Shown in pieces: positions 20,980 through 32,245 of a stretch of 64,000 nucleotides of DNA (position 1 is the first letter of the stretch; each line of letters opens with the position of its first letter). The stretch comes from Acidiphilium sp. (lineage in GTDB: Bacteria > Pseudomonadota > Alphaproteobacteria > Acetobacterales > Acetobacteraceae): positions 18,294 to 82,293 of the forward strand of contig DAIDMG010000001.1 of NCBI GenBank assembly GCA_027449105.1, written 5' to 3'. The position numbers were made by a program, and so were the translations under genes. The notes under the pieces were generated by a model. The model did not search any database. It had not been told where the DNA came from and saw only the letters and a program-made list of their open reading frames with translations.

Positions 20980-21516
20980 ATGCCTGAACCATCAAGAAAA
21001 GTTGCTGTTAAGGCGGGAAGCGGGGGCACGCCATCGGCGCCTCAACTCTGGCGGCCGTTCGACGCCCTCCGTCAAGAGATTGACCGGCTGTTCGATGATT
21101 TCGATGGCGGCTCGTGGCTAAGACCATGGCGGCGATCGCTTTTAAATGTCGAGCCATTTTGGCGGCGCGAGGCTGAGTGGTCTGCAGAACCGGCCGTCGA
21201 CATCGTGGAAAAGGAGGCGGCGTACGAGATTACCGCGGAACTGCCAGGGTTCGATGAAAAGAACGTCGAAGTCAGTTTGGCTAACGGCGGTCTCGTGATC
21301 AAAGGCGAAAAATCCGCGGAGAAAGAGGAGAAGGAGAAGAACTATCACCTTCACGAGCGCCGCTTCGGCTCTTTCGAACGGTATTTCGGCCTCCCGGAAG
21401 GCACGGACGCCGACAAGATCGAAGCAAGTTTCAAAAAAGGCGTCCTTACAGTGACGCTGCCGAAAAAGCCCGAGGCCCGAAAACCCGAAAAGAAAATCGC
21501 GATCAAGAGCTCTTGA
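20980..21516 (+). CDS. Hsp20/alpha-crystallin family small heat shock protein
   Basis: EPAVDIVEKEAAYEITAELPGFDEKNVEVSLANGGLVIKGEK...FGSFERYFGLPEGTDADKIEASFKKGVLTVTLPK; RBS aaggagg before ATG at 20980. Confidence 0.95.
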   Translation: MPEPSRKVAVKAGSGGTPSAPQLWRPFDALRQEIDRLFDDFDGGSWLRPWRRSLLNVEPFWRREAEWSAEPAVDIVEKEAAYEITAELPGFDEKNVEVSLANGGLVIKGEKSAEKEEKEKNYHLHERRFGSFERYFGLPEGTDADKIEASFKKGVLTVTLPKKPEARKPEKKIAIKSS

Positions 21517-22187
21517 TCGTTGCGGGGTGCGATCGAGTTCGTTCATTCGGCTACCCGATCGGGTAAAGGCGTTGTCCCCGCTCTCCGAGGCGCAAGTGGC
21601 GTCGCGCGCGGGTAGGGAGCGCTCCATGGTGGATTGGAGGCGGAACCCCTTTTACACCGGATCGGGTGCTGAATACTCTTCGCTCGCTGAACCGAGCGCA
21701 CCCGTTCAGCGAAGACTGACGGCTTCGCCTGGAAAAACCGAACCGATCAGCGACGGACGGGCAGCCGATGTTGCGTACCGCGTTGCCATCGGCGTGCATC
21801 CTGTTGCCGTACCCGCGTGACAGGCAGGGGAATTTGTCTGCGACGGGGCGCCTGTCCACGCAGCCGCAGTCCGCGAAGGTCTGTGACGAGTAGGCCAGGG
21901 GTTGATGGGCTGTCTCGGGCGCCGCCTCGCTGCCGTTTGCTCACAGGCGCTCGTTAGGGGCTGCCAACCTGATAGCGGGAATCGCTCGTTGAAATGGCTG
22001 CGGCAGCGATCTAATCTCGTTGCGGGTAAAGGACAGTTGGTCCGGGATGGCAACGGAGTTTCGGAACCCACCCGACGCGGCGGGTGGCAGGTTGTGCTTG
22101 CCCGGCCCGGCAATCCGCGCTAGTCCCCGCCGGACAGCGGCGCAAGCGACCTGTGCGTGATGCCTTGCGGCACGTCGATGTCTTGGC

Positions 22188-22269
<82 letters not shown>

Positions 22270-22318
22270 GGCCCGCTACCAGTTGAACGAATACGAGTAG
22301 ATAAGGATTTCCTTGGCG

Positions 22319-23650
22319 ATGCAGGTTACCGAAACCCTGACCAACGGGCTGAAACGCGGCTTTACCGTGACTGTTCCGGGTGCCGACCTCCAGGAACGGC
22401 GCGACAAGCGCCTCTCGGAGTTGACCAAGACAATGCGCATCCCGGGATTTCGCCCCGGCAAGGTGCCGCTGAACCTGGTTCGCAAGCGTTTTGGGGAGGC
22501 GGTCGACGCTGAGGTCATCCAGGAATCGGTGAACGAGGCGACAGACAGGGTTTTATCCGAGCGAAATCTGCGGCCTGCCGTTTCACCCAAGGTCGAGGTG
22601 ACGCAGCAGGGAAACGGATCCGACCTAGAGTTCAAGGTCGAGATGGAAGTGCTTCCCGATATCGTGATTCCTGATTTGACCGTTGTGACGTTGGTGCGGC
22701 TTAAGGCTCCTGTAACTGAGCAGGAAGTTCAGGAGGCTCTCGAAGGCTTTGCTAAGCAGCGTGCAACGGCGGAGCTGATCGATGAGACGCGCCCGGTCGC
22801 AGAGGGCGAGGTCATTACCGTGGATTTCGCCGGGTCGATAGGAGGCGAGGCATTCGAGGGGGGGACCGCTACGGACGTCGATATCGAGATTGGTGCAGCC
22901 GGGTTCATTCCCGGGTTCGTTGAGCAGATCGCCGGTATCTCGCCTGGCGAACATCGGACGGTCTCGGTAACGTTTCCCGAGAATTATCAGGCCGCGCATC
23001 TTGCTGGAAAAGCAGCCGAATTCGCGGTCACTGCGAAAGCGCTGAAGCGGAAGCGCATGCCGGATCTGAACGATGTGTTTGCCGAAGAACTTGGTTTCGA
23101 GTCGCTGGCAGAGGTGAAGAAATTCTTCCGCGAACGGCTTGAGGGCGTTCGCGCCGGGGCGAGCAGGATGAAGCTGAAGCGCGCTCTGCTCGATCAACTC
23201 GCGGAGCAGGCCAAGTTCCCTGTCCCGGAAGGTCTCGTGGAAGCAGAATTCTCGGAAATCTGGCGGCAGGTGGAAGCAGAACGTCAAGCGGGCCGATCCG
23301 ATGCGGAAGACGCGGGAAAAGACGAAGCGACCTTGCGCAGCGAGTATCGGGCAATCGCGGATCGGCGGGTTCGGCTCGGGCTCCTGGTTGCCGAAATTGG
23401 TCGGCTGAACAAGATTGAGGTCAGCGAGTCGGATGTGCGACGGGCAATGATGGCGGAGCTGCAGCGCTATCCGGGTCAGGAAAAGCAGATCATGGATTTC
23501 TATCAGAAAAACCCTCGCGCATTGGACCGGCTGCGCGGCCCTATTTTCGAGGATAAAGTGGTTGATTATGTTGTCGAGCGTGCGCAGGTGACGGAGACGG
23601 AGGTCACGTTCGCCGAACTTATGGAAGATGTGGACGATCAAGGGGCGTGA
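22319..23650 (+). CDS. tig: Trigger factor
   Basis: MQVTETLTNGLKRGFTVTVPGADLQERRDKRLSEL...TMRIPGFRPGKVPLNLVRKRFG; FKBP-type domain; ATG at 22319. Confidence 0.97.
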   Translation: MQVTETLTNGLKRGFTVTVPGADLQERRDKRLSELTKTMRIPGFRPGKVPLNLVRKRFGEAVDAEVIQESVNEATDRVLSERNLRPAVSPKVEVTQQGNGSDLEFKVEMEVLPDIVIPDLTVVTLVRLKAPVTEQEVQEALEGFAKQRATAELIDETRPVAEGEVITVDFAGSIGGEAFEGGTATDVDIEIGAAGFIPGFVEQIAGISPGEHRTVSVTFPENYQAAHLAGKAAEFAVTAKALKRKRMPDLNDVFAEELGFESLAEVKKFFRERLEGVRAGASRMKLKRALLDQLAEQAKFPVPEGLVEAEFSEIWRQVEAERQAGRSDAEDAGKDEATLRSEYRAIADRRVRLGLLVAEIGRLNKIEVSESDVRRAMMAELQRYPGQEKQIMDFYQKNPRALDRLRGPIFEDKVVDYVVERAQVTETEVTFAELMEDVDDQGA

Positions 23651-23774
23651 CGGGGTATTACAGGACAGGGCTGGACGGCAGCCGGAACAGCGCTACAGTG
23701 GTGAGACGAATGGCATTGCACGACACGTGCTGCGAGGCGCGGCGAAGCGACGCCATTTGATTGGGAGTGGTTGA

Positions 23775-24428
23775 ATGGATCGGGATCCGGTCGATTTCTA
23801 CATGAGCAACCTCGTGCCGATGGTGGTCGAACAGACCGCGCGCGGTGAGCGGGCATACGATATCTATTCGCGACTCCTTAAGGAGCGGATCATTTTTTTG
23901 ACGGGCCCGGTGTTCGACCAGGTGGCATCCCTGATATCCGCCCAGTTGCTGTTTCTGGAGAGCGAGAACCCGACCAAGGACATCGCCTTTTATATCAATA
24001 GCCCTGGTGGCGTGGTGTCATCTGGCCTCGCGATCTACGATACCATGCAATATGTTCGGTGCGCGGTTTCGACGGTGTGCATTGGTCAAGCGGCGTCAAT
24101 GGGCAGCCTGCTGCTGGCCGCCGGAGAAAAAGGCAAGCGCTTCGCCTTGCCGAATTCGCGGATCATGGTGCATCAGCCGTCCGGCGGTGCACAGGGTCAA
24201 GCGGCCGATATCGAAATACAGGCGCGCGAAATACTCACGCTCCGACAGCGATTAAATGAGATCTATGTTGCTCATACGGGACAGACGCTCGAGACGATCG
24301 AGCGTGCTCTGGAGCGCGACAGGTTCATGTCAGCTGTAGAAGCACAGCAATTTGGGATAGTTGACGAAGTTGTCATTCGCAATCCGGCGTCCGGTGAGAC
24401 CAGGGGCGCCGGCATGGCAGCAGCATAG
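23775..24428 (+). CDS. clpP: ATP-dependent Clp protease proteolytic subunit
   Basis: [34 protein letters not shown]...[14 protein letters not shown]...[18 protein letters not shown]. Confidence 0.98.
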   Translation: MDRDPVDFYMSNLVPMVVEQTARGERAYDIYSRLLKERIIFLTGPVFDQVASLISAQLLFLESENPTKDIAFYINSPGGVVSSGLAIYDTMQYVRCAVSTVCIGQAASMGSLLLAAGEKGKRFALPNSRIMVHQPSGGAQGQAADIEIQAREILTLRQRLNEIYVAHTGQTLETIERALERDRFMSAVEAQQFGIVDEVVIRNPASGETRGAGMAAA

Positions 24429-24608
24429 AAGTCGGCGATACCGGCTCTCGGCTTGATCATCAGTGCGGCGCCTGCCGCAGGTATCGGCGGACATTGGCGG
24501 ACGTTCACGAAATGACGCCTGTGAATTGGCGCTTGTATGATTAGCCCCCGGGGTTTAGGTTGATTATCATGGAGTGTGTCCGATCGACGGGCGGCCGTTG
24601 GAGCGCGT

Positions 24609-25865
24609 ATGAGCAGTAAGTCTGGAGAACCAAAGAACACGTTGTATTGCTCGTTCTGTGGGAAGTCACAGCACGAGGTCCGCAAGTTGATTGCAGGTCC
24701 AACCGTGTTTATCTGCGACGAGTGTGTCGAACTCTGCATGGACATTATCCGTGAGGAGCATCGCACGCATCTGGTCAAGTCCCGCGATGGCGTGCCCACA
24801 CCCCGTGAGATTTGCAAGGTTCTGGATGATTACGTGATTGGACAGGATCTGGCCAAGAAGGTGCTCAGTGTAGCCGTACACAACCACTACAAGCGCCTGG
24901 CGCATGCGCAAAAGAACAACGATATCGAGATTGCGAAGTCCAACATCCTTCTTGTAGGACCAACCGGTTCCGGCAAAACGCTGCTGGCACAGACGCTTGC
25001 ACGAATCCTGGACGTGCCGTTCACGATGGCCGATGCGACAACACTGACCGAGGCCGGCTATGTTGGTGAGGATGTCGAAAACATCATCCTCAAATTGTTG
25101 CAGGCGGCCGATTACAATGTCGAGCGCGCACAACGAGGCATTGTCTATATCGACGAGGTCGACAAGATCAGCCGCAAATCTGACAACCCATCAATCACGC
25201 GCGACGTGTCCGGCGAGGGCGTTCAGCAGGCGTTATTGAAGATCATGGAAGGGACCATTGCTTCGGTGCCGCCGCAGGGTGGCCGGAAACATCCGCAGCA
25301 GGAGTTTCTTCAGGTCGATACCACCAACATTCTCTTTATCTGCGGTGGAGCGTTCTCGGGGCTGGAGAAGATCATCGCGCAACGCGGCAAGGGTTCGGCG
25401 GTCGGTTTCGGCGCTGTTGTGCGCAGCCCGGAAGAGCGGCGTACGGGCGAGGTTCTGCGCGAAGTCGAGCCCGAGGATTTGCTTAAATTTGGCCTGATAC
25501 CCGAGTTCATTGGCAGGTTGCCCGTGGTGGCGACGCTGGATGATCTTGATGAAGGCGCGTTGATCGAAATTCTGACAAAACCAAAGAACGCGCTGGTTAA
25601 GCAATATGGCCGACTTTTTGAAATGGAAGGCGTCAAGCTTAATTTTACCGAAGACGCGTTGCGCGTAGTGGCGGCAAGGGCCATCCAGCGAAAAACCGGT
25701 GCGCGGGGATTGCGCTCGATAATGGAACAAATCTTGATCAACACAATGTTCGATCTTCCCGGACTGGACGGCGTTGAGGAAGTCGTGATCAACGGCGAAA
25801 TCGCCGAAGGGCGCGCCAATCCATTGTTCCTTTATGGCAAAGAACGCGCCGAGGCAGGGTCCTGA
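24609..25865 (+). CDS. clpX: ATP-dependent Clp protease ATP-binding subunit ClpX
   Basis: [31 protein letters not shown] zinc finger; [15 protein letters not shown] Walker A; ATG at 24609. Confidence 0.98.
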   Translation: MSSKSGEPKNTLYCSFCGKSQHEVRKLIAGPTVFICDECVELCMDIIREEHRTHLVKSRDGVPTPREICKVLDDYVIGQDLAKKVLSVAVHNHYKRLAHAQKNNDIEIAKSNILLVGPTGSGKTLLAQTLARILDVPFTMADATTLTEAGYVGEDVENIILKLLQAADYNVERAQRGIVYIDEVDKISRKSDNPSITRDVSGEGVQQALLKIMEGTIASVPPQGGRKHPQQEFLQVDTTNILFICGGAFSGLEKIIAQRGKGSAVGFGAVVRSPEERRTGEVLREVEPEDLLKFGLIPEFIGRLPVVATLDDLDEGALIEILTKPKNALVKQYGRLFEMEGVKLNFTEDALRVVAARAIQRKTGARGLRSIMEQILINTMFDLPGLDGVEEVVINGEIAEGRANPLFLYGKERAEAGS

Positions 25866-26028
25866 CCCGAGAGAGGTCTGCGTCGGACGCATTGCCTTGC
25901 GACGTGTGCCAGGTCCATTGTCAAGCCTTCTCAGCGATCCCATATCCTCATCGTTGCCGGGCGTCCCGGAACCGCAATCTGTGCCGCGTTCGGGCAGATC
26001 GCGTTGTTGAAGGAAGGTAAGAAATATT

Positions 26029-28467
26029 ATGTCAGAGACCAGTCGGCCTCCCAGTTCCGTAATCGTGGCGCCGTCACCCCCAAGTGGTGCGCTGCCGGTA
26101 TTGCCATTACGTGATATTGTCGTTTTTCCGCACATGATCGTGCCGTTGTTTGTTGGCCGTGAGAAGTCCGTGCGCGCTCTCGAAGGTGTCATGAAGGACG
26201 ACAAGCAGATTCTGCTGGTCGCTCAGAAGAACGCGCAGCAGGATGATCCGCTGGCAGATGATCTCTATGATGTTGGGACCATTTCGACCGTGCTCCAGCT
26301 GCTCAAGCTGCCCGATGGCACGGTAAAAGTATTGGTGGAGGGTGTTCGGCGGGCGCGACTTACGGGCTTCAAGGAGATCGACAGCCACTTTGAAGCGTAT
26401 GCCGTGCCTCTTGATGACGATATCGTCACGGGTGCCAAGGAGATAGAAGCGCTTTCGCGCACCGTGGTGGGGCAGTTTGAGCAATACATCAAACTGAACA
26501 AGAAAATTGCCCCGGAGGTGCTGGTTTCGATCAACCAGATCGATGACCCCTCAAAACTGGCGGATACCGTGGCGAGCCATCTGGCATTGAAAATTGCCGA
26601 CAAGCAGGAACTGCTGGCGACGGTGCCGGTTGCGGAGCGGCTGGAGCGGGTCTTTGCTCACATGGAAGCAGAGATCGGCGTCTTGCAGGTCGAGAAGCGG
26701 ATCCGTAGCCGGGTCAAGCGGCAGATGGAGAAAACCCAGCGCGAATACTACCTCAATGAGCAGCTCAAAGCGATCCAGAAGGAACTCGGTGAGGGTGAGG
26801 AGGGCAAGGACGAGACCGCCGAGCTGGAAGAGAAGATCAAGGCAACCAAGTTGTCCAAGGAGGCGCGGGACAAGGCTATCGCTGAGCTCAAGAAGCTGAA
26901 GACGATGAGCCCGATGAGTGCTGAGGCCACGGTCGTGCGCAATTATCTTGACTGGGTTCTTGGCATCCCGTGGAAGAAGCGAAGCAAGGTCAAGAACGAC
27001 ATTGTCGAGGCTGAGGCGGTCCTGAACGCCGACCATTATGGTCTTGACAAGGTCAAGGAGCGAATTCTGGAGTATCTCGCGGTGCAGGCGCGGAGCCCGA
27101 AATTGCGTGGTCCGATCCTGTGTTTGGTGGGACCTCCGGGAGTTGGCAAGACTTCGCTTGGCAAGTCGGTCGCTCGGGCCACCGGGCGCAATTTCGTTCG
27201 CATGTCGTTGGGTGGGGTTCGCGACGAAGCGGAGATCCGGGGGCACAGGCGCACCTACATTGGGTCGATGCCCGGCAAGGTGATTCAGGGCATGAAGAAG
27301 GCGAAGACCTCGAATCCGCTGTTTCTCCTTGATGAAATCGACAAGCTGGGCGCGGATTGGCGCGGCGATCCGACGTCGGCGCTGCTTGAGGTGCTCGATC
27401 CCGAGCAGAATGCAAACTTCAACGATCACTACCTTGAGGTAGACTACGATCTGTCTGATGTGATGTTCGTGACCACCGCAAACAGCCTCAACATGCCGCA
27501 GCCCTTGCTCGACCGGATGGAGATCATTCGTATCCCGGGATACACGGAGGACGAGAAGATCGAGATTGCCAAGCGGCATTTGATGAAGAAGCAGGCCCAG
27601 GCGCATGGTCTAAAGCCGAACGAATGGCTCGTGTCTGACGACGCGCTGCGAGAACTGATCCGCACGTACACGCGTGAGGCCGGCGTTCGGAATCTGGAAC
27701 GCGAGCTGGCAAATCTTGCCCGCAAGGCGGTCAAGGAAATCGTGACCAACAAGATCTCCAAAGTCGAGATCACTACGAAGAATCTGGAGAAGTTCGCGGG
27801 CGTGCCGCGCTTCAGATTCGGTGAGACCGAGGCGGAGGACATGGTAGGCGTTGTGACCGGGCTTGCGTGGACAGAGGTCGGCGGCGAAATTTTAACGATC
27901 GAGAGCGTTCTGCTGCCGGGCAAGGGAAATGTGAAGCAGACCGGCAAGCTTGGCGACGTGATGCAGGAAAGCGTTGCGGCGGCAATTTCATATGTGCGGT
28001 CGCGCTCGCTTCAGTTCGGGATCAAGCCCACGCTGTTCGAGAAGCGCGACATCCACGTGCATGTGCCTGAGGGAGCGACGCCGAAGGATGGGCCTTCGGC
28101 GGGAATCGCAATGGCGACGTCGATTGTTTCCGTGCTGACGGGAATCCCGGTACGTAAGGATATTGCGATGACCGGAGAGATTACGCTTCGCGGGCGCGTA
28201 TTGCCGATTGGCGGCTTGAAGGAAAAGCTGCTGGCAGCTCTTCGGGCGGGAATCGTGACGGTTCTGATTCCCAAGGACAATGAGAAGGATCTGGCGGAAA
28301 TTCCCGATAATGTGAAACAAGCATTGAAAATCGTGCCGGTCTCCCATGTTGATCAGGTTATCACGCAGGCATTGGTGCGAGCGCCGGAACCGATCGCGTG
28401 GGAGGAGCCTGCTGAGGACATAGCAGCTCATGTAACCCCACCGGAGGCGCCCGCTTTGCCTCACTGA
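26029..28467 (+). CDS. lon: Endopeptidase La (Lon protease)
   Basis: LPVLPLRDIVVFPHMIVPLFVGREKSV...GPPGVGKTSLGKSVA...PKDGPSAGIAM catalytic Ser region. Confidence 0.98.
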   Translation: MSETSRPPSSVIVAPSPPSGALPVLPLRDIVVFPHMIVPLFVGREKSVRALEGVMKDDKQILLVAQKNAQQDDPLADDLYDVGTISTVLQLLKLPDGTVKVLVEGVRRARLTGFKEIDSHFEAYAVPLDDDIVTGAKEIEALSRTVVGQFEQYIKLNKKIAPEVLVSINQIDDPSKLADTVASHLALKIADKQELLATVPVAERLERVFAHMEAEIGVLQVEKRIRSRVKRQMEKTQREYYLNEQLKAIQKELGEGEEGKDETAELEEKIKATKLSKEARDKAIAELKKLKTMSPMSAEATVVRNYLDWVLGIPWKKRSKVKNDIVEAEAVLNADHYGLDKVKERILEYLAVQARSPKLRGPILCLVGPPGVGKTSLGKSVARATGRNFVRMSLGGVRDEAEIRGHRRTYIGSMPGKVIQGMKKAKTSNPLFLLDEIDKLGADWRGDPTSALLEVLDPEQNANFNDHYLEVDYDLSDVMFVTTANSLNMPQPLLDRMEIIRIPGYTEDEKIEIAKRHLMKKQAQAHGLKPNEWLVSDDALRELIRTYTREAGVRNLERELANLARKAVKEIVTNKISKVEITTKNLEKFAGVPRFRFGETEAEDMVGVVTGLAWTEVGGEILTIESVLLPGKGNVKQTGKLGDVMQESVAAAISYVRSRSLQFGIKPTLFEKRDIHVHVPEGATPKDGPSAGIAMATSIVSVLTGIPVRKDIAMTGEITLRGRVLPIGGLKEKLLAALRAGIVTVLIPKDNEKDLAEIPDNVKQALKIVPVSHVDQVITQALVRAPEPIAWEEPAEDIAAHVTPPEAPALPH

Positions 28468-28496
28468 CCCGGTTTTTGTTAAATTGTGTGCAATTT

Positions 28497-28529
28497 CGAA
28501 CGGCGCGCGTGGGATTTGCGCGCCGTTCG
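28497..28529. other. Large hairpin between lon and hupB
   Basis: CGAACGGCGCGC-gtgggattt-GCGCGCCGTTCG, 12-bp perfect stem; directly preceded by IR AAATTGTGTGCAATTT (28481-28496). Confidence 0.75.
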
Positions 28530-28653
28530 CGTTGACGAAGGGGAATCAGGGCCTCTACTGTACCGCCGCAGTCGGAGAGACTTTCCGGGCTGCTCGCAGA
28601 TGCGGGGGCGAGGATAAGGGGCTCGCGACTTCGTTATATTTGGGAGACTCAAA

Positions 28654-28926
28654 GTGAACAAAATGGATCTTGTCGCCGATGTGGCGGAGCAGGTGGATCT
28701 TTCAAAGGCGAAGGCCGCCGAAGTGGTTGATGCGGTATTCGCGGCCATCGAGAGCGCTCTCAAGAAGAAGCAGGAAGTCCGCCTCGTTGGCTTTGGAACG
28801 TTCGCGACAGCAACGCGTAAGGCTGGCACGGGCCGCAATCCGCGGACCGGGGAGGAAATCAAGATTCCGGCATCGACGTCTGTTCGGTTTAAGCCCGGGA
28901 AGACCCTCAAGGACGCGGTAAACTGA
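28654..28926 (+). CDS. hupB: DNA-binding protein HU-beta
   Basis: MNKMDLVADVAEQVDLSKAKAAEVVDAVFAAIESALKKKQEVRLVGFGTFATATRKAGTGRNPRTGEEIKIPAS; GTG start. Confidence 0.97.
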   Translation: MNKMDLVADVAEQVDLSKAKAAEVVDAVFAAIESALKKKQEVRLVGFGTFATATRKAGTGRNPRTGEEIKIPASTSVRFKPGKTLKDAVN

Positions 28927-28971
28927 TTTTGTAGCCGCGCGACGATGCGCGGCGCATGGCGGCATTAGAGC

Positions 28972-29002
28972 CCCGAATTGCTGTAGTAATTCGGGAGTTT
29001 TT
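28972..29002 (+). terminator. Rho-independent terminator after hupB
   Basis: CCCGAATT-gctgtagt-AATTCGGG followed by agTTTTT. Confidence 0.8.
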
Positions 29003-29021
29003 CCCACGTCTGATTGCTTTT

Positions 29022-29093
29022 GGGCGGTTAGCTCAGCGGTAGAGCGTCTCGTTTACACCGAGAGGGTCGGCGGTTCGAATCCGTCACCGCCCA
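29022..29093 (+). tRNA. tRNA-Val (anticodon TAC)
   Basis: GGGCGGT/ACCGCCC acceptor, GTTCGAATC T-loop, anticodon loop TTTACAC. Confidence 0.95.
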
Positions 29094-29158
29094 TTCAATT
29101 TCGGCAGATCGGCTGGCTTGACGGCATGGGGGGTGCGATCTACTAGCCTTCGCATCGC

Positions 29159-29235
<77 letters not shown>

Positions 29236-29422
29236 TCGCGAATAAGAAAAGACGTGCGGCCGGTTGTTCGGAATGTCCGAACGAGGTATCGTGCAGGGGT
29301 GGATCGTCGCGGCAGGCTGGTTTTGTCGCGCCATGTGGATGTGCGGTGGGGGAAGCAATTGTACCGGCGCTTACGTCCGGTGTCGCTTCTGAGGCGTTAC
29401 TCAGATTGAGGAGTGATGAGCG

Positions 29423-29788
29423 GTGCAACCCATCTTGGACCAATATTTTCCAATCCTCGTGTTTTTCGCTATCGCTGCGGGGATAGGGTTCGCCTTCGTT
29501 TTGGGTTCGTTCCTGGCGGCGCGGCAGAATCCGTATGCCGCCAAGCTGTCCGCCTATGAGTGTGGCTTTCCGGCGTTTGATGACGCTCGTCGACGCTTTG
29601 ATGTCCGCTACTATCTGGTGGCCATTCTGTTTATCATTTTTGACGTCGAGATTGCGTTTCTGTTTCCGTGGGCGGTCAGCCTGTCGCACATCGGCATGTT
29701 CGGGTTTTGGACGATGATCGGTTTCCTGGCGATCCTGGCAATCGGGTTTGTTTATGAGTGGCGGAAAGGCGCTCTGGATTGGAGTTGA
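29423..29788 (+). CDS. nuoA: NADH-quinone oxidoreductase subunit A
   Basis: [58 protein letters not shown]. Confidence 0.97.
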   Translation: MQPILDQYFPILVFFAIAAGIGFAFVLGSFLAARQNPYAAKLSAYECGFPAFDDARRRFDVRYYLVAILFIIFDVEIAFLFPWAVSLSHIGMFGFWTMIGFLAILAIGFVYEWRKGALDWS

Positions 29789-29829
29789 GATCAGTGCGTT
29801 CTGGGGCCGAAGCAGGATTGAGGAGCACG

Positions 29830-30387
29830 ATGAAAATGGACGGTGCGCAACTTGCGTGGAACACGCAACAGCTTGAGCCGGGGGAAGAGCAGGAAGCGGT
29901 GGTCCGCGCGATCACTGGAGAAATTGCCGGCAAGGGCTTCGTGGTTGCCAATCTCGACCGCGTTGTGAACTGGGCGCGTACGGGCAGTCTCTGGCCGATG
30001 ACTTTTGGCTTGGCCTGCTGCGCGATCGAGATGATCCACGCATACATGCCTCGCTGGGACCTTGATCGACTCGGAATTATCCCCCGCAATTCGCCCCGCC
30101 AGAGCGACGTGATGATCGTTGCTGGGACTCTGACCAACAAGATGGCGCCAGCCTTGCGGCGCGTTTACGATCAGATGCCGGAACCGCGCTGGGTGATTTC
30201 GATGGGGAGTTGTGCCAATGGCGGCGGCTATTACCATTACTCCTATTCGGTCGTTCGTGGCTGTGATCGGGTTGTTCCCGTCGATATCTACGTGCCAGGG
30301 TGCCCGCCCACTGCGGAGGCGCTGGTCTACGGGATTCTGCAGTTACAGAAGAAGATTCGCCGGACCGGGACAATCATTCGTGGCTGA
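29830..30387 (+). CDS. nuoB: NADH-quinone oxidoreductase subunit B
   Basis: [19 protein letters not shown]...[79 protein letters not shown] before ATG 29830. Confidence 0.98.
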   Translation: MKMDGAQLAWNTQQLEPGEEQEAVVRAITGEIAGKGFVVANLDRVVNWARTGSLWPMTFGLACCAIEMIHAYMPRWDLDRLGIIPRNSPRQSDVMIVAGTLTNKMAPALRRVYDQMPEPRWVISMGSCANGGGYYHYSYSVVRGCDRVVPVDIYVPGCPPTAEALVYGILQLQKKIRRTGTIIRG

Positions 30388-30396
30388 GTAAGAATA

Positions 30397-31035
30397 ATGA
30401 GCGAACAACAAGAGGCCGGGATGGCTGGCTCTACCGCTGATCCCTTCAATGATGTGCTGCTTTCGCTGACGGGGGTGACGAAGGTCCTCATGGAACGGGA
30501 CGAGCGGGTCGCGCATGTTGACCGTGCCAGGCTGCTCTCCGTGATGGAGATTTTGAAGACGGATCCCAGGTTTTCATATGAGCAGTGCATGGACGTGTGC
30601 GGTGTCGATTGGCCTGACCGGACTGAACGTTTCGATGTCGTCTATCAGCTGTTGTCGCTAACGCGCAACGATCGGTTGCGCGTAATTGTTACCACTGATG
30701 AAGAACAGCTCGTACCGAGCGTGACACCTATTTGGTCAGGCGCTTGCTGGTGGGAACGCGAGGTTTGGGATCTGTTTGGCGTGCGATTCGATGGACTTGT
30801 GGACCATCGCCGCATCCTTACGGATTACGGATTTGAAGGGCACCCGTTGCGTAAGGATTTCCCGCTCACGGGCCACGTCGAGGTGCGGTACGACGAGGAT
30901 GAGAAGCGGGTGGTTTATGATCGCGTTGCGTTAACGCAGGAGTTTCGGCAGTTTGACTTTCTTTCGCCTTGGGAGGCGGTCACGACCCTGCCGGGCGACG
31001 AAAAAGCCATACGCAAGGCAGGTTCTTCGTCATGA
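30397..31035 (+). CDS. nuoC: NADH-quinone oxidoreductase subunit C
   Basis: [62 protein letters not shown]. Confidence 0.97.
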   Translation: MSEQQEAGMAGSTADPFNDVLLSLTGVTKVLMERDERVAHVDRARLLSVMEILKTDPRFSYEQCMDVCGVDWPDRTERFDVVYQLLSLTRNDRLRVIVTTDEEQLVPSVTPIWSGACWWEREVWDLFGVRFDGLVDHRRILTDYGFEGHPLRKDFPLTGHVEVRYDEDEKRVVYDRVALTQEFRQFDFLSPWEAVTTLPGDEKAIRKAGSSS

Positions 31036-32243
31036 GCAATGTTTCGGAACAATCGACCCCGGCGTACGATTTTGCGGTAACGGACCGGCATACGGTTAAC
31101 TTCGGCCCACAGCACCCGTCGACGCATGGTGTTCTGCGGTTGATCATGGAACTTGATGGTGAGACCGTGGAGCGTGCCGACCCGCATATTGGCCTGCTGC
31201 ACCGTGGCACTGAAAAGCTGATCGAATACAAATCCTATCTTCAGGCCGTGCCGTATTTCGATCGACTTGATTACGTATCTGCAATGAATTGTGAATATGC
31301 GTTCGCGCTTGCAACGGAAAAGCTTCTGGATGTCGTTGCGCCGGATCGTGCGCAATGGATCCGCGTGATGTTTTCGGAAATTACGCGCATTCTGAATCAT
31401 ATTCAGAACACGGTGCATCTAGCGCTCGATATTGGTGCCCAGACTCCAAGCCTTTGGGGTTACGAAGAGCGCGAAAAGCTGCTTGAGTTCTACGAAGCGG
31501 TTTCTGGCGCGCGATTTCATGCAAACTATTTTCGTCCGGGTGGTGTGGCAAAAGATCTTCCCGATGGACTCGCCGAAAGAATTTGGGATTGGACCGAGAA
31601 ATTCCCGAAATTCGTTGATGACGTGGAAGGGTTGCTGACCGAAAATCGTATCGTCAAACAGCGACTCGTGGATATCGGAGTCATTTCAGTTTCCGATGCG
31701 CTCGGCATGGGGTTTGCGGGGCCGAATTTACGGGCTTGCGGTGTGCCCTGGGATCTGCGTCGGTCGCGACCCTATGACAAATATTCGGAGGTCGATTTCG
31801 CGATTCCTGTCGGAAAGCACGGAGATTGCTACGATCGCTATCTCGTGCGCATTCACGAAATGCGAGAAAGCGCGAAGATCATTCGCCAGGCTCTCCAGAA
31901 ATTGCCGGTGGGTCCGGTGAAGATCCAGGACAGCAAGATTGCGTCACCCAAGCGGTCGGAGATGAAACGTTCGATGGAAGCAATGATCCATCATTTCAAA
32001 CTATACTCCGAGGGTTTTCATGTGCCGGCTGGCGCCACGTATACCGCCGTGGAGGCGTCAAAGGGTGAGTTTGGTGTCTATCTGATCGCCGACGGGACGA
32101 ATCATCCATATCGGTGTAAAATCAGGCCGACCGGATTTGGTCATCTGCAGGCAATGGACTTGCTTACAAGGGGACATATGCTTGCTGATGCAATCGCAAT
32201 TCTTGGATCGATCGACGTCGTATTTGGTGAAGTGGATCGTTGA
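31032..32243 (+). CDS. nuoD: NADH-quinone oxidoreductase subunit D
   Basis: [44 protein letters not shown]; 4-nt overlap with nuoC when starting at ATG 31032. Confidence 0.98.
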   Translation: MSNVSEQSTPAYDFAVTDRHTVNFGPQHPSTHGVLRLIMELDGETVERADPHIGLLHRGTEKLIEYKSYLQAVPYFDRLDYVSAMNCEYAFALATEKLLDVVAPDRAQWIRVMFSEITRILNHIQNTVHLALDIGAQTPSLWGYEEREKLLEFYEAVSGARFHANYFRPGGVAKDLPDGLAERIWDWTEKFPKFVDDVEGLLTENRIVKQRLVDIGVISVSDALGMGFAGPNLRACGVPWDLRRSRPYDKYSEVDFAIPVGKHGDCYDRYLVRIHEMRESAKIIRQALQKLPVGPVKIQDSKIASPKRSEMKRSMEAMIHHFKLYSEGFHVPAGATYTAVEASKGEFGVYLIADGTNHPYRCKIRPTGFGHLQAMDLLTRGHMLADAIAILGSIDVVFGEVDR

Positions 32244-32245
32244 CG

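Noticed and set aside
21517-22187. RNase P RNA or tmRNA in the hsp20-tRNA-Leu spacer
   Set aside because: Did not find GAGGAAAGTCCGGGC-type rnpB core or an ANDN-type tmRNA tag sequence
22625-23641. 338-aa minus ORF
   Set aside because: Fully antisense to tig; no recognisable domain; long antisense frames are expected in GC-rich DNA
26551-27606. 351-aa minus ORF
   Set aside because: Antisense to lon, low-complexity Leu/Arg/His composition, mirrors Lon codon usage
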